DNA of 64,000 nucleotides from Portulaca oleracea (taxonomy: Eukaryota > Streptophyta > Magnoliopsida > Caryophyllales > Portulacaceae), in assembly GCA_029582165.1 (NCBI GenBank), contig CM055892.1:11326754-11390753 (forward strand), given 5' to 3'. The notes beneath the pieces are model-generated. The model did no database searches. It worked only from the letters and a program-made list of their open reading frames with translations, and was not told where the DNA came from. Shown piece after piece: positions 32,226 to 44,410 of the stretch (position 1 is its first letter; the number at the start of each line of letters is the position of its first letter). The position numbers and the translations under genes were made by a program.

Positions 32226-34522
32226 CTAGCAAGACAGGCCTGTGCAAGGCACGGGTATTGCTTACTACTATCTACATTTCAAAATCATGTCTATTTTGAT
32301 AAATTTTGATTATTGATTTTTATTAATTTATTTTAATAAAATTTTTGAATTTAGTTAGTAATAATATTTACAAAGATAAGTTTCTATTGTTGGTGGTTTC
32401 ATTTTGTGAGTTATTATAATTTTTAATAAATTAGCTGTCAAAATTTGGTAAAATGGACAATTATTTTGAGATGGATGGAATATTTACGTCATATTCTTTA
32501 ACTTAGAAAGATTATTCTTACCTAACCTAATTTAAAACTTATTTTATCTTACCTTATCATCCAAATAAATATGACTTAGTTTCAAATAATTTATATTTAA
32601 GTTTTTTTTATTTAATTCACAGAATTTATTTTAGAAATAAAAAATAAGTGATGTGAACTTTATTTTTATTACCTTATTTTACATAACTTAATCTACACAT
32701 TTAAAGAAAAGATAAGAGGGTTTAAGGCCCGTCAAATTTACAGGTAACTTCAATTTACCTAAATTTACCATTTTTGTCTAAATTTACAAAAAATTTCCAA
32801 AGTTAAAAAATAAAAAAAAAATAATTTAGATATATTAGTATAAATTTGCCAAAAAATACCAAAATTTATCAAAAACTACCAAAGTTATCAAACTTTAACT
32901 TTTACCAAATTACTTTTTATCCATAAATTTCACCCACCCTTAATTTACTATTCTTAATTTCCAGCATTTTTAATTACTTTTGTCACTTTATTACTGTGCT
33001 GTGTACTATTACCCCCTCCCCCATTTTCTCACTCATTTGTCTTATAGTCTATTTGTATTGGGGGTTCAAGAAGGGGAGGGGAATTGTCTAATTTTTCATG
33101 TTTAGGAAAATAATTAGAGGGTGAGGGGAGAGGAAGGGAGAGGAACACTTAACTCCCCATTTCCCTCCTTTCCCCTCCATTTTCTTAACCCTCAAAATGA
33201 AGGGGAATGAGGGGGAAGGGAAGAATTTTAACACTTGCCCTCCCTTCCCCTTATTAATAAATCCAAACAAGGTTAACCTAATCACCTCCCTTCCCTTCCC
33301 CTCCCCTCCATTACCTTACCCTCCTTTCCCCTCCCTTCCCCCTCCTAAATTGAATCCAAACAAACTGTTAGTGTCTCTCTAGCTCCCATCATCCTCCATC
33401 GTCCTCCATCCTCTCCCCATCAGTTCACTTCCTTTCATATATCAAAGTTGAAGACACCAACCCACCAACGCCACTGCTCCATCTCTTTCACCTTCCTTTT
33501 TCTTGGCCACCAAACTTCGGCCTTCGCTACCACTTGCATGCCTACATCGGAAAGTCACCTGCTTGTTTTGTTGCAGTCAGACCATAGACAAGCGAGGAAT
33601 GGTTCGGTTCATTGATTCACTTTGCATGTTGTTTTCCTTACTTCTCATGGTCATATGTTGTTATTTCTAAATTTCTCTTTCTCTCTCCTCTGTGGACTGT
33701 GGGTAATAGTTGGACTCTACGGGAGGAGATTGATTGTAAATTTGTTACTGTGTAATTAGATGTTCATACCAACATGTTGTTGGTATTCAATTAAACATAT
33801 TGTTGGTGAGTGATTGAGTTTAGGATTTACAATTTGGATTTATGCTTTACTGAGTTTTGCTGAGTGTAATTTGATTGATAGATAATTTACTGGATTTTGT
33901 TAGATTTATGTTTTACTGGGTTTTTTTTGAATGTAATACGGTTGATAGATGTTAGTAAACAATTCAACCAATAGATAATTTCTTACCGACGATTTCTTTG
34001 TGAATTATGCTCAATTGGAGTTTTTCAATTATTGTACTGCTTTCCTTTTTTGGTTGAACAGTTACTATTGCTGCTTAATTCCAGTTGATATTTGTTGTTT
34101 ATTGCCTTGGTTTTAGAACTCTAATGAAAGTTTTAACTTTGATTTTGAATGATACAAAATAAATAGTTGTTCTCTCCTTTCTCATGTAATTAGAAATGAA
34201 ATTAGAAGCCAAAAAATGGCAATGATGGTTTTCTGGGCAAGGGAACTATTAACTACAATCTGTAGGAGATGAGAATAGAGATTTGGTTGCTGAATCTTGG
34301 GTTTTTGATTTAAAAGAGGGTAAAATAGTAATTAATAGTGTGAACATAAATAAGAAAGAAACATCACATGAAAAAGACAACCGAGGCACATTGCTGAAAA
34401 ATATAGGAGAAGGGTAAAACTGTAACTATGGGTGTAAACTTGAGCAAGCTGCAAAACAAAATCAATCATACACACACCTAGACCAATCAGACAAGTATAT
34501 ACACAAGTAGCAAAACAAAATC
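32226..34522 (-). mobile_element. Helitron, minus strand, interrupted by the Copia element
   Basis: CTAG at 32226-32229, spacer, then hairpin ggcctgtgc-aag-gcacggg gives a minus-strand Helitron 3' end. Near 34440 the word gcaagctgcaaaacaa marks 5'-region Helitron sequence as at 2490. The 5' terminus is probably displaced beyond the Copia nest. Contents: a copy of a dispersed ttaccaaaa repeat (32730-32940, also 31495-31650), a MITE at 33047 and 33370-34400 without a recognisable gene, although its first part is CT-rich and leader-like. Confidence 0.5.
33047..33369. mobile_element. MITE with purine/pyrimidine arms
   Basis: Left tatttgtattgggggttca followed by aaggggaggggaa; right ccccctcctaaattgaatccaaacaaactg. 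The arms are inverse and very rich in gggagg/ccctcc words. Target duplication unclear, so superfamily and exact ends are uncertain. Confidence 0.45.
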
Positions 34523-35153
34523 TGTAGACGATCACTACACACAGAAAGTAAGATTTATGTATTATTAATTTCTTTACTTTTAGAGAAAATAATAGCAAGG
34601 TAACAGCGGAAACAAATAATAAAATCGAAAATTGAGATGACAGATATTATGACGAAATTTAGGAACGAAAAATAATCGATGAAATCAAACACCAGAATTA
34701 CGTGGGAAACCGAAAAACTCGGAGGAAAACCCACGGACGGCGACAGCCAGAAAATAATCCACTATGAGAAAAGGAGTAAAAACTGATCACTATCACAGGG
34801 TGTGATGCGATCCACAAAAGAGATTACAATAACAATCTCTCAACTCTCAATTCACAATCTCTAAGGATACACTGGGGGAAAATATTTGTGAGACCCCTTT
34901 CTCTCTCAATATTTTCTCTCTCTCTCTCTAGCTCTTTGTGTTTTCGATGTGATTTTGGTGGAGAAGCATGTACCTTATTTATAAGAGAAACTCCCCATAA
35001 TCCTAACTTGACTCTCACTCCAATTATATTTAGAATCTAATAAAATTAGGAAACCTAACATAATAAGGAAACCTAAATAATATCCTAATACAATTAGGAA
35101 ACAAATAATTGTGGGATCAAGGGATTTGGAGATTTTAGGACACTTTCCTAACA
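34523..35153 (-). mobile_element. 3' LTR of the Ty1/Copia element
   Basis: On the minus strand it starts TGTTAGGAAAGTGTCC directly after a purine-rich tract (ctaaggtggagtt, 35154-35166). It probably ends ...GATCGTCTACA at 34523, giving a TG...CA LTR of 631 bp. A minus-strand TATAAATA lies at 34976-34983. The upper boundary is firm; the lower one is inferred because the partner LTR lies outside the window. Confidence 0.68.
34976..34983 (-). promoter_or_regulatory. TATA box in the Copia LTR
   Basis: Minus-strand TATAAATA about 170 bp into the LTR, followed by CT/GA-rich leader-like sequence. Confidence 0.5.
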
Positions 35154-35254
35154 AACTCCACCTTAGACTAAAATCAACGAATCATCGGTCCAGATAAACA
35201 TCTTGACTGTCCCCATCAACACGCCCCTCCGCAGGGCGTGGCCCCGCAGAGCTC

Positions 35255-36235
35255 TCACATGCTTAGAACACCAACTATGTCCAAATAATGTTTGAACTTA
35301 GCTATAGATAGAGGCTTGGTTAACATGTCTACAGGATTATCGGAAGTATGCACCTTCTTCACCACGATCTCTCCTGCAGCAACTGTATCTCTGATGAAGT
35401 GATACCTGACCTTTATATCCTTGGTCTTCGAATGATAAGTGTCATTCTTGGTCAGACGTATAGCACTCTGACTGTCAGAATAAACCACGGTCTTGCCCTG
35501 TGGTACTCCAAGCTCCATGACCAATCCCCTCAACCAGATGGCCTCCTTCACTCCTTCCGTTGCAGCAATATATTCAGCCTCTGTAGTAGACAAGGCTGCT
35601 ACAGATTGAAGTGAAGCTTTCCAAGATATTACTCCTCCACACATGACGAACACATACCCTGAAATTGAGCGTCTCCTATCCAGATCTCCACCATAATCAA
35701 CATCAACATAACCTGCAACATCAGACGTTACAACACTAACTCTATCATACAGGATGCCCTTCTCCAAAGTACCCTTCACATAGCGAAGGATCCACTTCAC
35801 TCCTTCCCGATGCTCCTTCCCTGGATTCTGCATATATCTACTCACCACACTAACTGCATGGGACAGGTCAGGTCTAGTGCACACCATAGCATACATCAAA
35901 CTACCAACTGCACTAGCATAGGGAATATTAGACATCATCCTTACCTCCAAATCATATTTAGGACAATTCTCACCAGACAACTTGAAGTGTGCAGCTAAGG
36001 GAGTTGAAACTGCTTTACAGTTTCTCATGTTGAATCTGTCCAACACCTTCTCCAGATATTTCTTCTAAGACAAGAACAACTTCCATGCCTTTCTATCTCT
36101 TTGGATCTCCATACCCAAAATCTTCTTCGCCCCTCCGAGGTCTTTCATCTCAAACTCCTGGTGGAGTTGAGATTTCAGCTTCTTTATAAGTGACATGTCC
36201 CTGGAGGCAATCAACATGTCATCAACATACAGTAA
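35255..36235 (-). pseudogene. Ty1/Copia polyprotein, 3' half (RT core and RNase H)
   Basis: Continuation of the Copia pol gene cut off by the Tat insertion at 36241. It opens with LLLYVDDMLIASRD, the RT catalytic YVDD at 36218-36229, only 11 bp from the insertion. Then follow [48 protein letters not shown], the RNase H start ([32 protein letters not shown]) and [20 protein letters not shown], ending at a stop at 35255. One in-frame stop (TAA near 36064) interrupts it. Typical Copia order and length; non-functional here. The missing N-terminal half is at 54183-57083. Confidence 0.92.
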
Positions 36236-36240
36236 TAAAT

Positions 36241-37764
36241 TGTAGACACGGGGATTTGCTCCGATATAATCACGGCTTGTCAAAAGGGGCCGGATACATC
36301 ATTGGGCCAATGCAGCAAACAATGCAAGCAAATCAAATCAAACCGGCCCACTATAAGAAACAAAACCCGCAGGGGTTTTAGTCGAAGAGTAGGGCCCAGA
36401 ACCAGGACAAGCCCAAGGCGCGCCCCAGCCCAGGCAATCCAAAACCTGCGTGAGTTTTCTATCCTCGGCGCGCTGCTTTGCCTCGCTACGCAAAGAATCC
36501 GTGTAGGATTGATAAAACCCGCGCGGGTTTTATATTTAAACATTTGTTGCCAAAACTTGATCATTATCCCATGATATTAGCCAATGTGTTTTGACCTTAA
36601 GGCTTGACTTGGTGATTGCATGGGGATAGAGGCATGATTGTTGGGATGTGGTCTCCCTCCATTACCATCCTAAACACTACCCTCATCACCTATAAATACC
36701 CCTCCATTCCCTTCATTTTCACCAATTATCATCATAATCCCACTAACTACACTCACAAACCATTCTATTATTCTCAACTAATCTCTTATCATACTCTCTT
36801 AGTATCATCCCCTTACTCTACCAAACTCATCACTCACATATTATCCTACTACCATCCTCACATTCACTTTCCCATCCACCCAAGTCAAGGCAAGATCAAG
36901 GTTTCCGGACGGCCTGCATTCGGGCTTTTTAATCAAAGAGGTTCGCTCTCATTTTCTTATCATTGTTTTATTTAATTATGTAATTTGTATTTCATTTCCA
37001 TTACTTGTGCATATTTTGTAAACTAAAATCCTTGTTTTATAATGCATGTTAAGAATATAAAGTTGCAAAATTAATTAAACTTCTCCCCACTCCTTTTTCA
37101 TTTTAATGTCGATTTTAGTAGAGTCTGTTTTCTAACAGACGAATTCGAGAATTCTTATAATTATCGAATTCGTAACCTTATCCCCGGACTTAGAATCGGG
37201 TTTCGCAGACCGGAGTCATTTTCATTATTTTTATGGTTTGTCGGTTCCCTTAAATCGATTGGCAACTCTTATTTCTTTTATAATCCGTTTAATTATTTTA
37301 AACATACGGATTTACACCAAAATATTTAAAAAATGATTTAGTATTTTCCGTATATTAATCCAAGGCTAAAACCGAGAGAAAATGGGTCTAAGATTGATAA
37401 AACCTTCACGGGTTTTATCAATTTCAGCCCATGTTCTTTGGCCCAAGGAAAAGCACGGTCCAGCCCATGGACAATTAAAACCCGCGCGGGTTTTAGCTAT
37501 CCACGGTGGCCCGTTTGCTTTGTGTTGGGCCTGGATATGATATTCGGGTCAAAACTGAATTATTTAAAATTATTTCGGTGTAATTTCGAATATTTAAATA
37601 ATAAAAAACGGACTTGTAAAATAAATAAAATTTACTACCCTGAAAATGAATTTCATAAAATAAAAATATCCTTATTTAAGGATTAAGCAACCTTAGTCGG
37701 CTCCCGATCGTTTAAGTAGCGCATCACGGAGAAAAGGGGTGCACCCTTTTCCCGGGGTCCTACA
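36241..37764 (+). mobile_element. 5' LTR of the Tat element
   Basis: Starts TGTAGACACGGGG and ends GGGGTCCTACA. It is 1524 bp. A TATAAATA at 36691 is followed by CT/AC-rich leader sequence. It carries five copies of the aaaaccCGCGcgggtttt palindrome (36362, 36441, 36514, 37399, 37477). The 3' LTR differs mainly by scattered substitutions and a diverged patch around 36440-36500, so insertion is not very recent. The 119-codon frame inside (36616-36975) is not a gene. Confidence 0.92.
36691..36698 (+). promoter_or_regulatory. TATA box of the Tat 5' LTR
   Basis: TATAAATA preceded by ctcatcacc and followed by a pyrimidine-rich leader. The same motif is kept in the 3' LTR at 53112-53119. Confidence 0.7.
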
Positions 37765-37766
37765 GA

Positions 37767-37785
37767 TTGGCGACTCCACTGGGGA
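37767..37785 (+). other. Primer binding site of the Tat element
   Basis: TTGGCGACTCCACTGGGGA begins 3 bp after the LTR terminus. It is not the tRNA-Met type. Tat and Ogre elements often use a tRNA-Arg primer; I could not verify the match. Confidence 0.65.
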
Positions 37786-39307
37786 CTTAAACTTAAAAAG
37801 AGGGTAAAACTTGAAAAAATCGAATCAATTTGAAATTGTAAAAGGGAGAAGTTGATTATTTTCATGATTTTGTAATTCTTTTTAGGCATCCTTTGCATAC
37901 CGGGCCACTAATCGCGTCTTTTGACACGTTAGCACAAAGGCGACGGTTAAATTATACCTAGGTGATTCCCTCGAGAGCAGGCGGGCCACTACTTGTGGGA
38001 TGCACCCTACATCGCCAAGAATTTGGTCCCTTCTCTCCCCGCGTTACACTCATAGGACTTCCTTGAAGTTCTTTGAGCAATACCTCACACTCCTTACCCT
38101 AGGGTATGGAGCACGGAGTTGAAAACGTGCGGTAGGCCATATAATCCAACCATAGAAAAATCCTTGAACATAGAGCCTTGGTTTAGGGTGTCCCTTCATG
38201 TTGTATGCTATATGCTATGTGCTACCCCTTCCCCTTTTCCTTTTGTTTTAGAGTCGACCCTAGTTTAGAGGTTTTGTTCTAGTCCATATAAAATTCATTG
38301 GGTTGAGAAAATGATTATTTAGAATAATTAACCCAAAATGCATCATGGTTAGCCCAAGTGGAAGGGCGCATTTATGCTTGAACGATGATTATTTTAATTG
38401 ATAAATAAAAATCGACTCACCTTTGATGATATTATATGGCCCTTTACAAAATTCTCCTAACGAAGGTCGAAAATTAATTAAAAAGTCCAACAAAAGTTAA
38501 TGGATAGCGTTTTACATTGCATAATAGTCACTAAGCTCGAGGGAATTAATTTGTCGATTTAATTAATAAATCCACCGCATTTATGGCCGGCCCGTTGTTA
38601 GGCTCAACCATATTAGATTTATTGATTAAACCTATAAATTGATGATTCGCTTATTGTTGGCTTTATTCAATCCTTTACAATATCCGTTTTTCTCGAATAA
38701 AAAAAAATATAAAATAGGCAAATAATAAAAAGGGATAAAAAGAAAGAAGGTAAAAAAAAAAAGAAAAAAAAGGGTCGTCAGTCTTGTTAAGCATTATTCT
38801 AGTCCGCATAATAGTCATTATGGTTTGAGCTGTTTAAATTGTTGGGCCAAGTTACGAATTCTCTTTAAAACGGTCGGCTTGTGGTTTAGGCCCATCCGAA
38901 TTGAGAAACACTGACTTGAACCTATCGATTTATGACCCGCTCGCTATGTTTGACTTTATTCGGCCCTTTATAATGTTCTGTCCATAGGTCCATATAGAGT
39001 TAGGTCATGCACTCCCAAAAAGTGGGTGAGTCCTTTGTGTCAGCATATAAGCGTCGAGTCAATTAGGATCATATAGGTCTCTTAGGGCATGCATGCATCG
39101 GGTAGTACGTGTCAAAGTATGTCATCGAGTTTTCTAACTTTGAATTTCCATGCAGGCATCATTGGTGATCGACTCCGAGCTCGCATTCGAGATCCACGAA
39201 TCGGTCGTTTTATTCCGAACCCACATTACGATCCATCTCCAACAAGTGACTGCATCATGTCTGGAGAGCAATTCTAAGAAGTCCCGATCCAAAGCATCGA
39301 AGCCAAC
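37786..39307 (+). other. Untranslated leader of the Tat element
   Basis: About 1.5 kb without a sustained frame. Its last part (39089-39277) reads through RARIRDPRIGRFIPNPHYDP and MSGEQF into the gag frame, suggesting that the original gag start was a little upstream and is now cut by a stop at 39275. Confidence 0.6.
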
Positions 39308-40900
39308 ATGACGAAGCATTTGGACGAGCTCTACACCAAAATGCAAGGACTTGTGTTCGCTAATACCCTAGAGCAGGAACAGAAGATGAGCAAAAGGCTA
39401 AGTGAACAACAACAAGTGATGGATGGTATGCTGCAGGCCATCACTAAGATCAACACCAAGTTAGGGCTGAATGTTGAAGAGGATGACGAAGAAATGCAAG
39501 GATATGAATATGAGCCTGAAATCATCAAGTCATCTTCATACTCGGGAGGAATTGGGATATCTAAGGCTAAGGTTAACACGCCTGAAGCGTCAAACCTACA
39601 AAGGACCCCGTTGTTAAGGCCCTTGAGCAGAAGTTAGAAAGCCTCACCAAAGCAATGAGCTCTGTGCCGGCCTTCGCTGACAAATACTTGGAAGTTCCAT
39701 TGCCTGTTCAGCCAACTCTGAAGATAGCTGACAAAGTTGAAGTGCCAAATATTAGGTTCAAACCTTCTGAGAACCCTATTCATCATGTTGAGGAGTTCAT
39801 GAGGCTAGCACCTTTAAATCGGATTGATGCCAACTTATACTCTACCGTCTTCCCATCCACCCTAGATGGAGAAGCAAAGGTATGGTATCATGCTCTGTCA
39901 CCTCAAATCAAAGCCAACTGGAGTGAACTGTTCAAAACTTTTATCCACCATTATACCCGTATCCAGAAGAAGCAAGCCACCGTGGATGACCTAACCACCA
40001 TGAAGCAAAGGGATGATGAGTCCTTTATGGATTACTTTGAAAGATGGCATACAAAGTTGTCCCACATCAATGAGACAATCCCTCTCCGCCTGCAGTTATC
40101 TACCTTTAAGCAAGGACTCAAGAGCAGTTTATCCAAGCATTTGGGGTACCAAGTTGTTAAAGACTTTGATTACTTGAAGGACATTTGCGTCTAGTTAGAG
40201 GTGATGCATAATGATAAGACCACTTCGCCTGGATGGAAAGGGTCCAGCTCCATTAAGAGGGCCACTAGTGCGGACCCTCCTAAGATTATGGAGACTAACT
40301 CTATCCAGCGCAAGGGGCCTTATGTACCGAAGTACGAGACCTATACTCCATTGGATGTCCCTTACTCTCAGGCTCTCGACCGTCTGGTCAAGAAGGGTAT
40401 CCTGGTTTTGCCCTTACCGAAAGAAAAGCCAGAAATCAAAGGTAAAAACTGGGATGCCAACCAATTTTGCCGCTATCATCGTTACCAAGGGCATGACACT
40501 GAGAAATACTGGACTCTCAGGAATAAGATAGAAGATATGATCAGGGCAGGGACATTACCAATGCCAAAAGTTGCCAAGAAACCAAACAATCAAAGTAATC
40601 CCATGCCTGAGCATACGAATGCTATTTTCTGTGGGGATTTCAGCTTCGACCCCTCCGCTTTGATTGTAGAAATAGGTCAACTTATCCCCGAAGTATTTGG
40701 GTTCCCAGAAGGTCTTTTCATCCATGGAATATGGGATAGGGATGAAGATGATGAGCACGAGCATTCTGAGACAGAATGGATGGAGAAGGATGAACCAGAT
40801 GATGTGACATTTCTTACTCGGTCTGGCCACCATAACCATAGGAACACCACCACCCCAGTGACTGTTCCTAACTCAACACCAACGATCGGCAATGACAATA
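39308..40900 (+). pseudogene. Tat gag (capsid and nucleocapsid), broken
   Basis: Starts MTKHLDELYTKMQGL with a coiled-coil-like, acidic N-terminus. A frameshift near 39597 moves to the frame entered at 39655. The Retrotrans_gag core follows (HHVEEFMRLAPLNRID, GEAKVWYHAL, QRDDESFMDYFERWH, about 39780-40055). An in-frame TAG occurs at 40192. The nucleocapsid motif FCRYHRYQGHDTEKYW (about 40466-40513) is a CCHC-like knuckle in which the final Cys is replaced by Tyr. An acidic stretch (DEDDEHEHSETEW) follows. It would make the capsid that packages element RNA; this copy cannot make it intact. Confidence 0.88.
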
Positions 40901-41682
40901 AGGTATTTCCTGAAGACCCTCTATTGTCTCAACTCAAAAAGACAAGGGCGGAGGTCACCATATGGCAACTCATATACACGTCGCGTGCTCATAGACAGAA
41001 GATGCTAGATGCCCTTACAATACTCACGGTATCTCCTACGACGACTCCCGAGTCATTGGTTGCTCATGTTACTACCCAACAGGAGATGATTACTTTTGGG
41101 ATTGAAGATCTGCCTCAAGGAGGAGCATCTCACAACAAAGCCTTGCACCTTACAGTACAATGCTCCAACAAAACTATCCCACTGGTCCTAGTCGACAACG
41201 GTTCAGCTGTAAATGTGTGCCCTTGGAAGACGATGCAAAAGTTAGGAGTTCAACAACAAAACTTGGCTCAGAACGGTGTACAATTAAGGGCATATGACAA
41301 TTCACCTCGGAAATCAGTCGGATCTATAGTGTTGCCAATCACTACTGGCAGCGTCACTCGGAATGTGGAATTTGTGGTGCTAGACATTCCAGCTTCCTTC
41401 ATTTTACTATTAGGGAGACCATGGCTTCATGAGTGTAACGCTATAACATCCTCTCTACATCAAAAAGTGAAAATACTAGTTCAAGGTCAAGTGATCACTA
41501 TCTCGGGAGAGTCTATCAATACAGTTTTCACTCCTAAACAGTTAACTCTCGAAGAAGAACACAATTCAATGGATGAAGAACTCCACAACTTTGAGCTTGT
41601 AGCAATGATGAGCCAGGATGAAGCACCTTTTGACTTCGATCCCTACTCAAATCCCAAGGTACATGCTATGCTCAAAAGATAA
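40901..41682 (+). pseudogene. Tat aspartic protease region
   Basis: In the same frame as gag. It contains LVLVDNGSAVNVCPW (active-site Asp codon at about 41194), in the DNGS form usual in this lineage. Then follow GSIVLPITTGSVTRNVEFVV and ILLLGRPWLHECNAI, the hydrophobic-G-R-P-W flap of retropepsin-like domains. Its role would be to cut the polyprotein. The open frame ends at 41682. The linker to RT (41683-42011, with LGKNPKNKIPPVFKTF and FGLGYKPTKREVRLAKMV) has four stops. Confidence 0.87.
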
Positions 41683-42011
41683 GGATATTTCCCTAGGATG
41701 CCGCTGGGCAAGAATCCGAAGAACAAAATTCCTCCTGTGTTCAAGACCTTCAAATAGAAGGGAAGGTTCGGCTTAGGCTACAAACCAACTAAGAGGGAGG
41801 TCAGGCTCGCAAAGATGGTTATCGTTGAATAAAAGAGAATGGACAATCGTCCCACTTTATTCCAAATGAAGCCCTATCCACTTACTTTGAATGGGCAGTT
41901 TGTTAGGGAAGGTGATGACTTCCCTACTATGGATTCCCTGAGCCATTTTATCTGAAGAACAAAGGGATTTAAGTCGCTGGACTAGAAGTCTTCAATGATT
42001 GCTCCATTAAT

Positions 42012-43410
42012 ATGGCTACTGTCTTTGTTCCCGCTCGGGACAAACAGCCTCCATTAGAATGGACTCATCTTGCTGGGAGCAACATTTTTGGCATGCTGTT
42101 TGGACAAGAAGCTGTCCAAGAGAAGTCTGAAGGTGACATTGTTATTGCTGCTTTGTCCAACCCAAGCTTTGACCCAAGTTCCACGTTTACTGAAGACGGA
42201 GAAGTTAAGGCGGTCTCATGGGTCGATGTTGAGGAGAATAATTTTGCTTTATCTGTAGGAGAGTTTGTTCCTAACGACATAGAGTCAGGTCTTAAGGGTA
42301 TAGAGTCAAGTGAGTCTGGCCTTGAGTCTGCTGGCGATGTACTCCTTTCTGCATTCAATAAGATGAACCTTTCTGCTTACTCTGTTTCTTCTTTCCCCTC
42401 TTCCCTGAACTACTGCGCCAATAATAATCTAGAATTTAATGAACCCTTAAAAGAATTTTCTAATGAACATGAGCATAAAATGGCAGTGTTGGAAGACACC
42501 ATCACCATAAACGTGGGCACGAAAGAACAACCTCGGGAGTTGAAGTTAGGTAGTTCACTCACGGCAGAAGAGCGGGTAGCATTTACGGAGCTTCTCAAGG
42601 AGTTTGTGGACATTTTCGCATGGTCCTACGAGGACATGCCTGGGATTGACAAAGAAATTGCAGAGCACACCATACCTTTGCTTCCTAATGCAAAACCAGT
42701 TCGACAAAAAGCAAGGAGGATCAAGCCTGAATGGGCTAAGAAGATTGAGGAAGAAGTAATCAAGCAGCTTAATACTAAATTCATCAAAGCAGTTCAATAT
42801 CCTGAATGGATTGCTAACATTGTTCCGATGCCCAAGAAAGATGGGAAAGTGCACATGTGCGTGGACTTCCGAGACCTCAATAAAGCCAGTCCCAAGGATC
42901 GTTTCCCTTTACCTCACATCGATGTATTAGTGGATACATCGATGTATTAGTGGATAACACTTGCGGACATGAGCTCTATCCTTTATGGATGGATATGCTG
43001 GTTACAATCAAATCAAAATGGCAGAAGAAGACATGGAGAAAACTTCATTCACTATGGGGAACATACTGTTATGTGGTTATGCCTTTCGGTCTCAAAAATG
43101 CTGGAGTGACATATCAAAGGACTGCCAACACCCTACTTCATGACATGATGCACATAGAGGTAGAGATTTATGTGGATGACATGATTGTTAAGTCCAAAAT
43201 GAGGGAGGAGCATATTCCTAACCTCCGTAAGTTCTTTCTGCGACTTCGCAAATACAAGATGCGGCTTAATCCAGAAAAGTGCACCTTTGGTGTTACCTCT
43301 GGGAAGCTGCTAAGCTATGTGGTTAGCCAACGAGGCATTGAAGTTGACATTTCAAAAATAAAGGCTATCCAAGAATTGCAACCACCTAGGACAAAAAAAA
43401 AGAGATAAGA
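42012..43410 (+). pseudogene. Tat reverse transcriptase, frameshifted
   Basis: The fingers/palm region reads KIEEEVIKQLNTKFI, MPKKDGKVHMCVDFRDLNK and ASPKDRFPLPHID. A tandem copy of about 20 bp (catcgatgtattagtggata, 42917-42956) then breaks the frame. Homology continues from 42950 with GHELYPLWMD, leaves frame for about 80 bp (the expected GYNQIKMAEEDMEKTSF is readable one frame over), and returns at WGTYCYVVMPFGLKNAG. The catalytic YVDD is intact at 43169-43180. It would copy RNA into DNA. At least three lesions make it inactive. Confidence 0.9.
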
Positions 43411-43908
43411 GGCTTCCTAGGACGAGTTCAATATATTAGCAGATTCATTTCAAAGCTCACCATGACTTGTGAACCTTTATTCAAGAAACTAAAGAAAGGA
43501 AGCAAAATAGAATGGGACGATCAATGTCAAGCGGCCTTTGACAAAATCAAGGAGTATTTGCAACATCCTCCAGTCCTCATACCGCCAGTACCAGATGAGC
43601 CTCTACTTCTTTACCTTACCGTGACTAGCTCTACAATGGGGGCTATGCTAGCTCAAAAGGTTAAAGGTCAGGAGAGCGCCATCTACTACTTGAGCAAGAA
43701 GTTCCTGGACTATGAAAGCCGATACGCAGACATAGAGAAAATGGCTCTCGCATTAGTATGGGCCACCAAGAAGTTAAGGCATTACATGCTTTCACATACA
43801 ATATATGTCATAGCTGAGAATAATCCCATTAAATTTATTATGGAGCAACCTACCATCAACAACCGCATTGCTCGATGGGTGGTCATGCTTTCAGAGTTCA
43901 ATCTTTAG
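43411..43908 (+). pseudogene. Tat RNase H (retrotransposon type)
   Basis: After a frame change at 43405 (run of A's) the frame reads EIRGFLGRVQYISRFI and KKGSKIEWDDQCQAAFDKIK. Then LLYLTVTSSTMGAMLAQ, the usual connection into the RT-linked RNase H, with AIYYLSKKFLDYESRY and MALALVWATKKLRHYM. It ends at a TAG (43906) with homology continuing (YLPQKSIKGRVVSDF). It would degrade the RNA of the RNA-DNA hybrid. Confidence 0.87.
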
Positions 43909-44029
43909 TACCTACCTCAGAAATCCATCAAAGGACGGGTTGTTTCGGATTTCGTAACTGCTTCACAATCACAAGAACCTCCAAGCACTCATAATTCCCA
44001 GATGAGGATGTTATTTTCACTGATGAAAT

Positions 44030-44410
44030 AACATAGGAAATGTATTTCGACGGAGCTTCTAACTAAATGGACTGTGGAGTAGGAGTACTACTGATCTCTT
44101 CAGAAGGGGTATATGTCCCTGTGTCTGTGAAGTTGGACTTTGAGTCTACTAACAACGCCGCCGAGTATGAAACATGCATAAAGGGCTTACAAGGTGCATT
44201 GACCTTGGGTATACGTCATATAAAAGTCTTTCGGAGATTCTAGCCTCATAATCAATCAGGCTAAAAATACATGGAAGGTCCGGAAAGAATGTCTTATGGC
44301 ATACCAGCAGAAGCTCTTGGGACTTGCTAACTAATTTGAACAAATCAGTTTCTAGTACCTCTCAAGGGATCACAATGAGTTAACTGACGCCCTAGCCAAA
44401 TTGTCTTCAA
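44030..44410 (+). pseudogene. Tat second RNase H (archaeal-type, aRNH), broken
   Basis: MYFDGASN, then after a stop GVGVLLISSEG, STNNAAEYETCIKGLQGAL, a frameshift near 44232, INQAKNTWKVRKECL and RDHNELTDALAKLSS. These are the D-G-A-S, E-Y and D-A-L-A signatures of a complete RNase H separate from the one above. A second RNase H before integrase is the diagnostic trait of the Tat lineage. Three stops and one frameshift are visible. Confidence 0.85.

Noticed and set aside
34332..34598. 88-codon minus-strand ORF
   Set aside because: Crosses the probable Copia LTR boundary and has biased Leu/Cys/Ser composition; no family.
36616..36975. 119-codon plus-strand ORF
   Set aside because: It lies in the Tat LTR across the TATA box and leader; the matching frame in the 3' LTR has indels, and its Ser/Thr/Pro/His-rich reading comes from pyrimidine-rich DNA.
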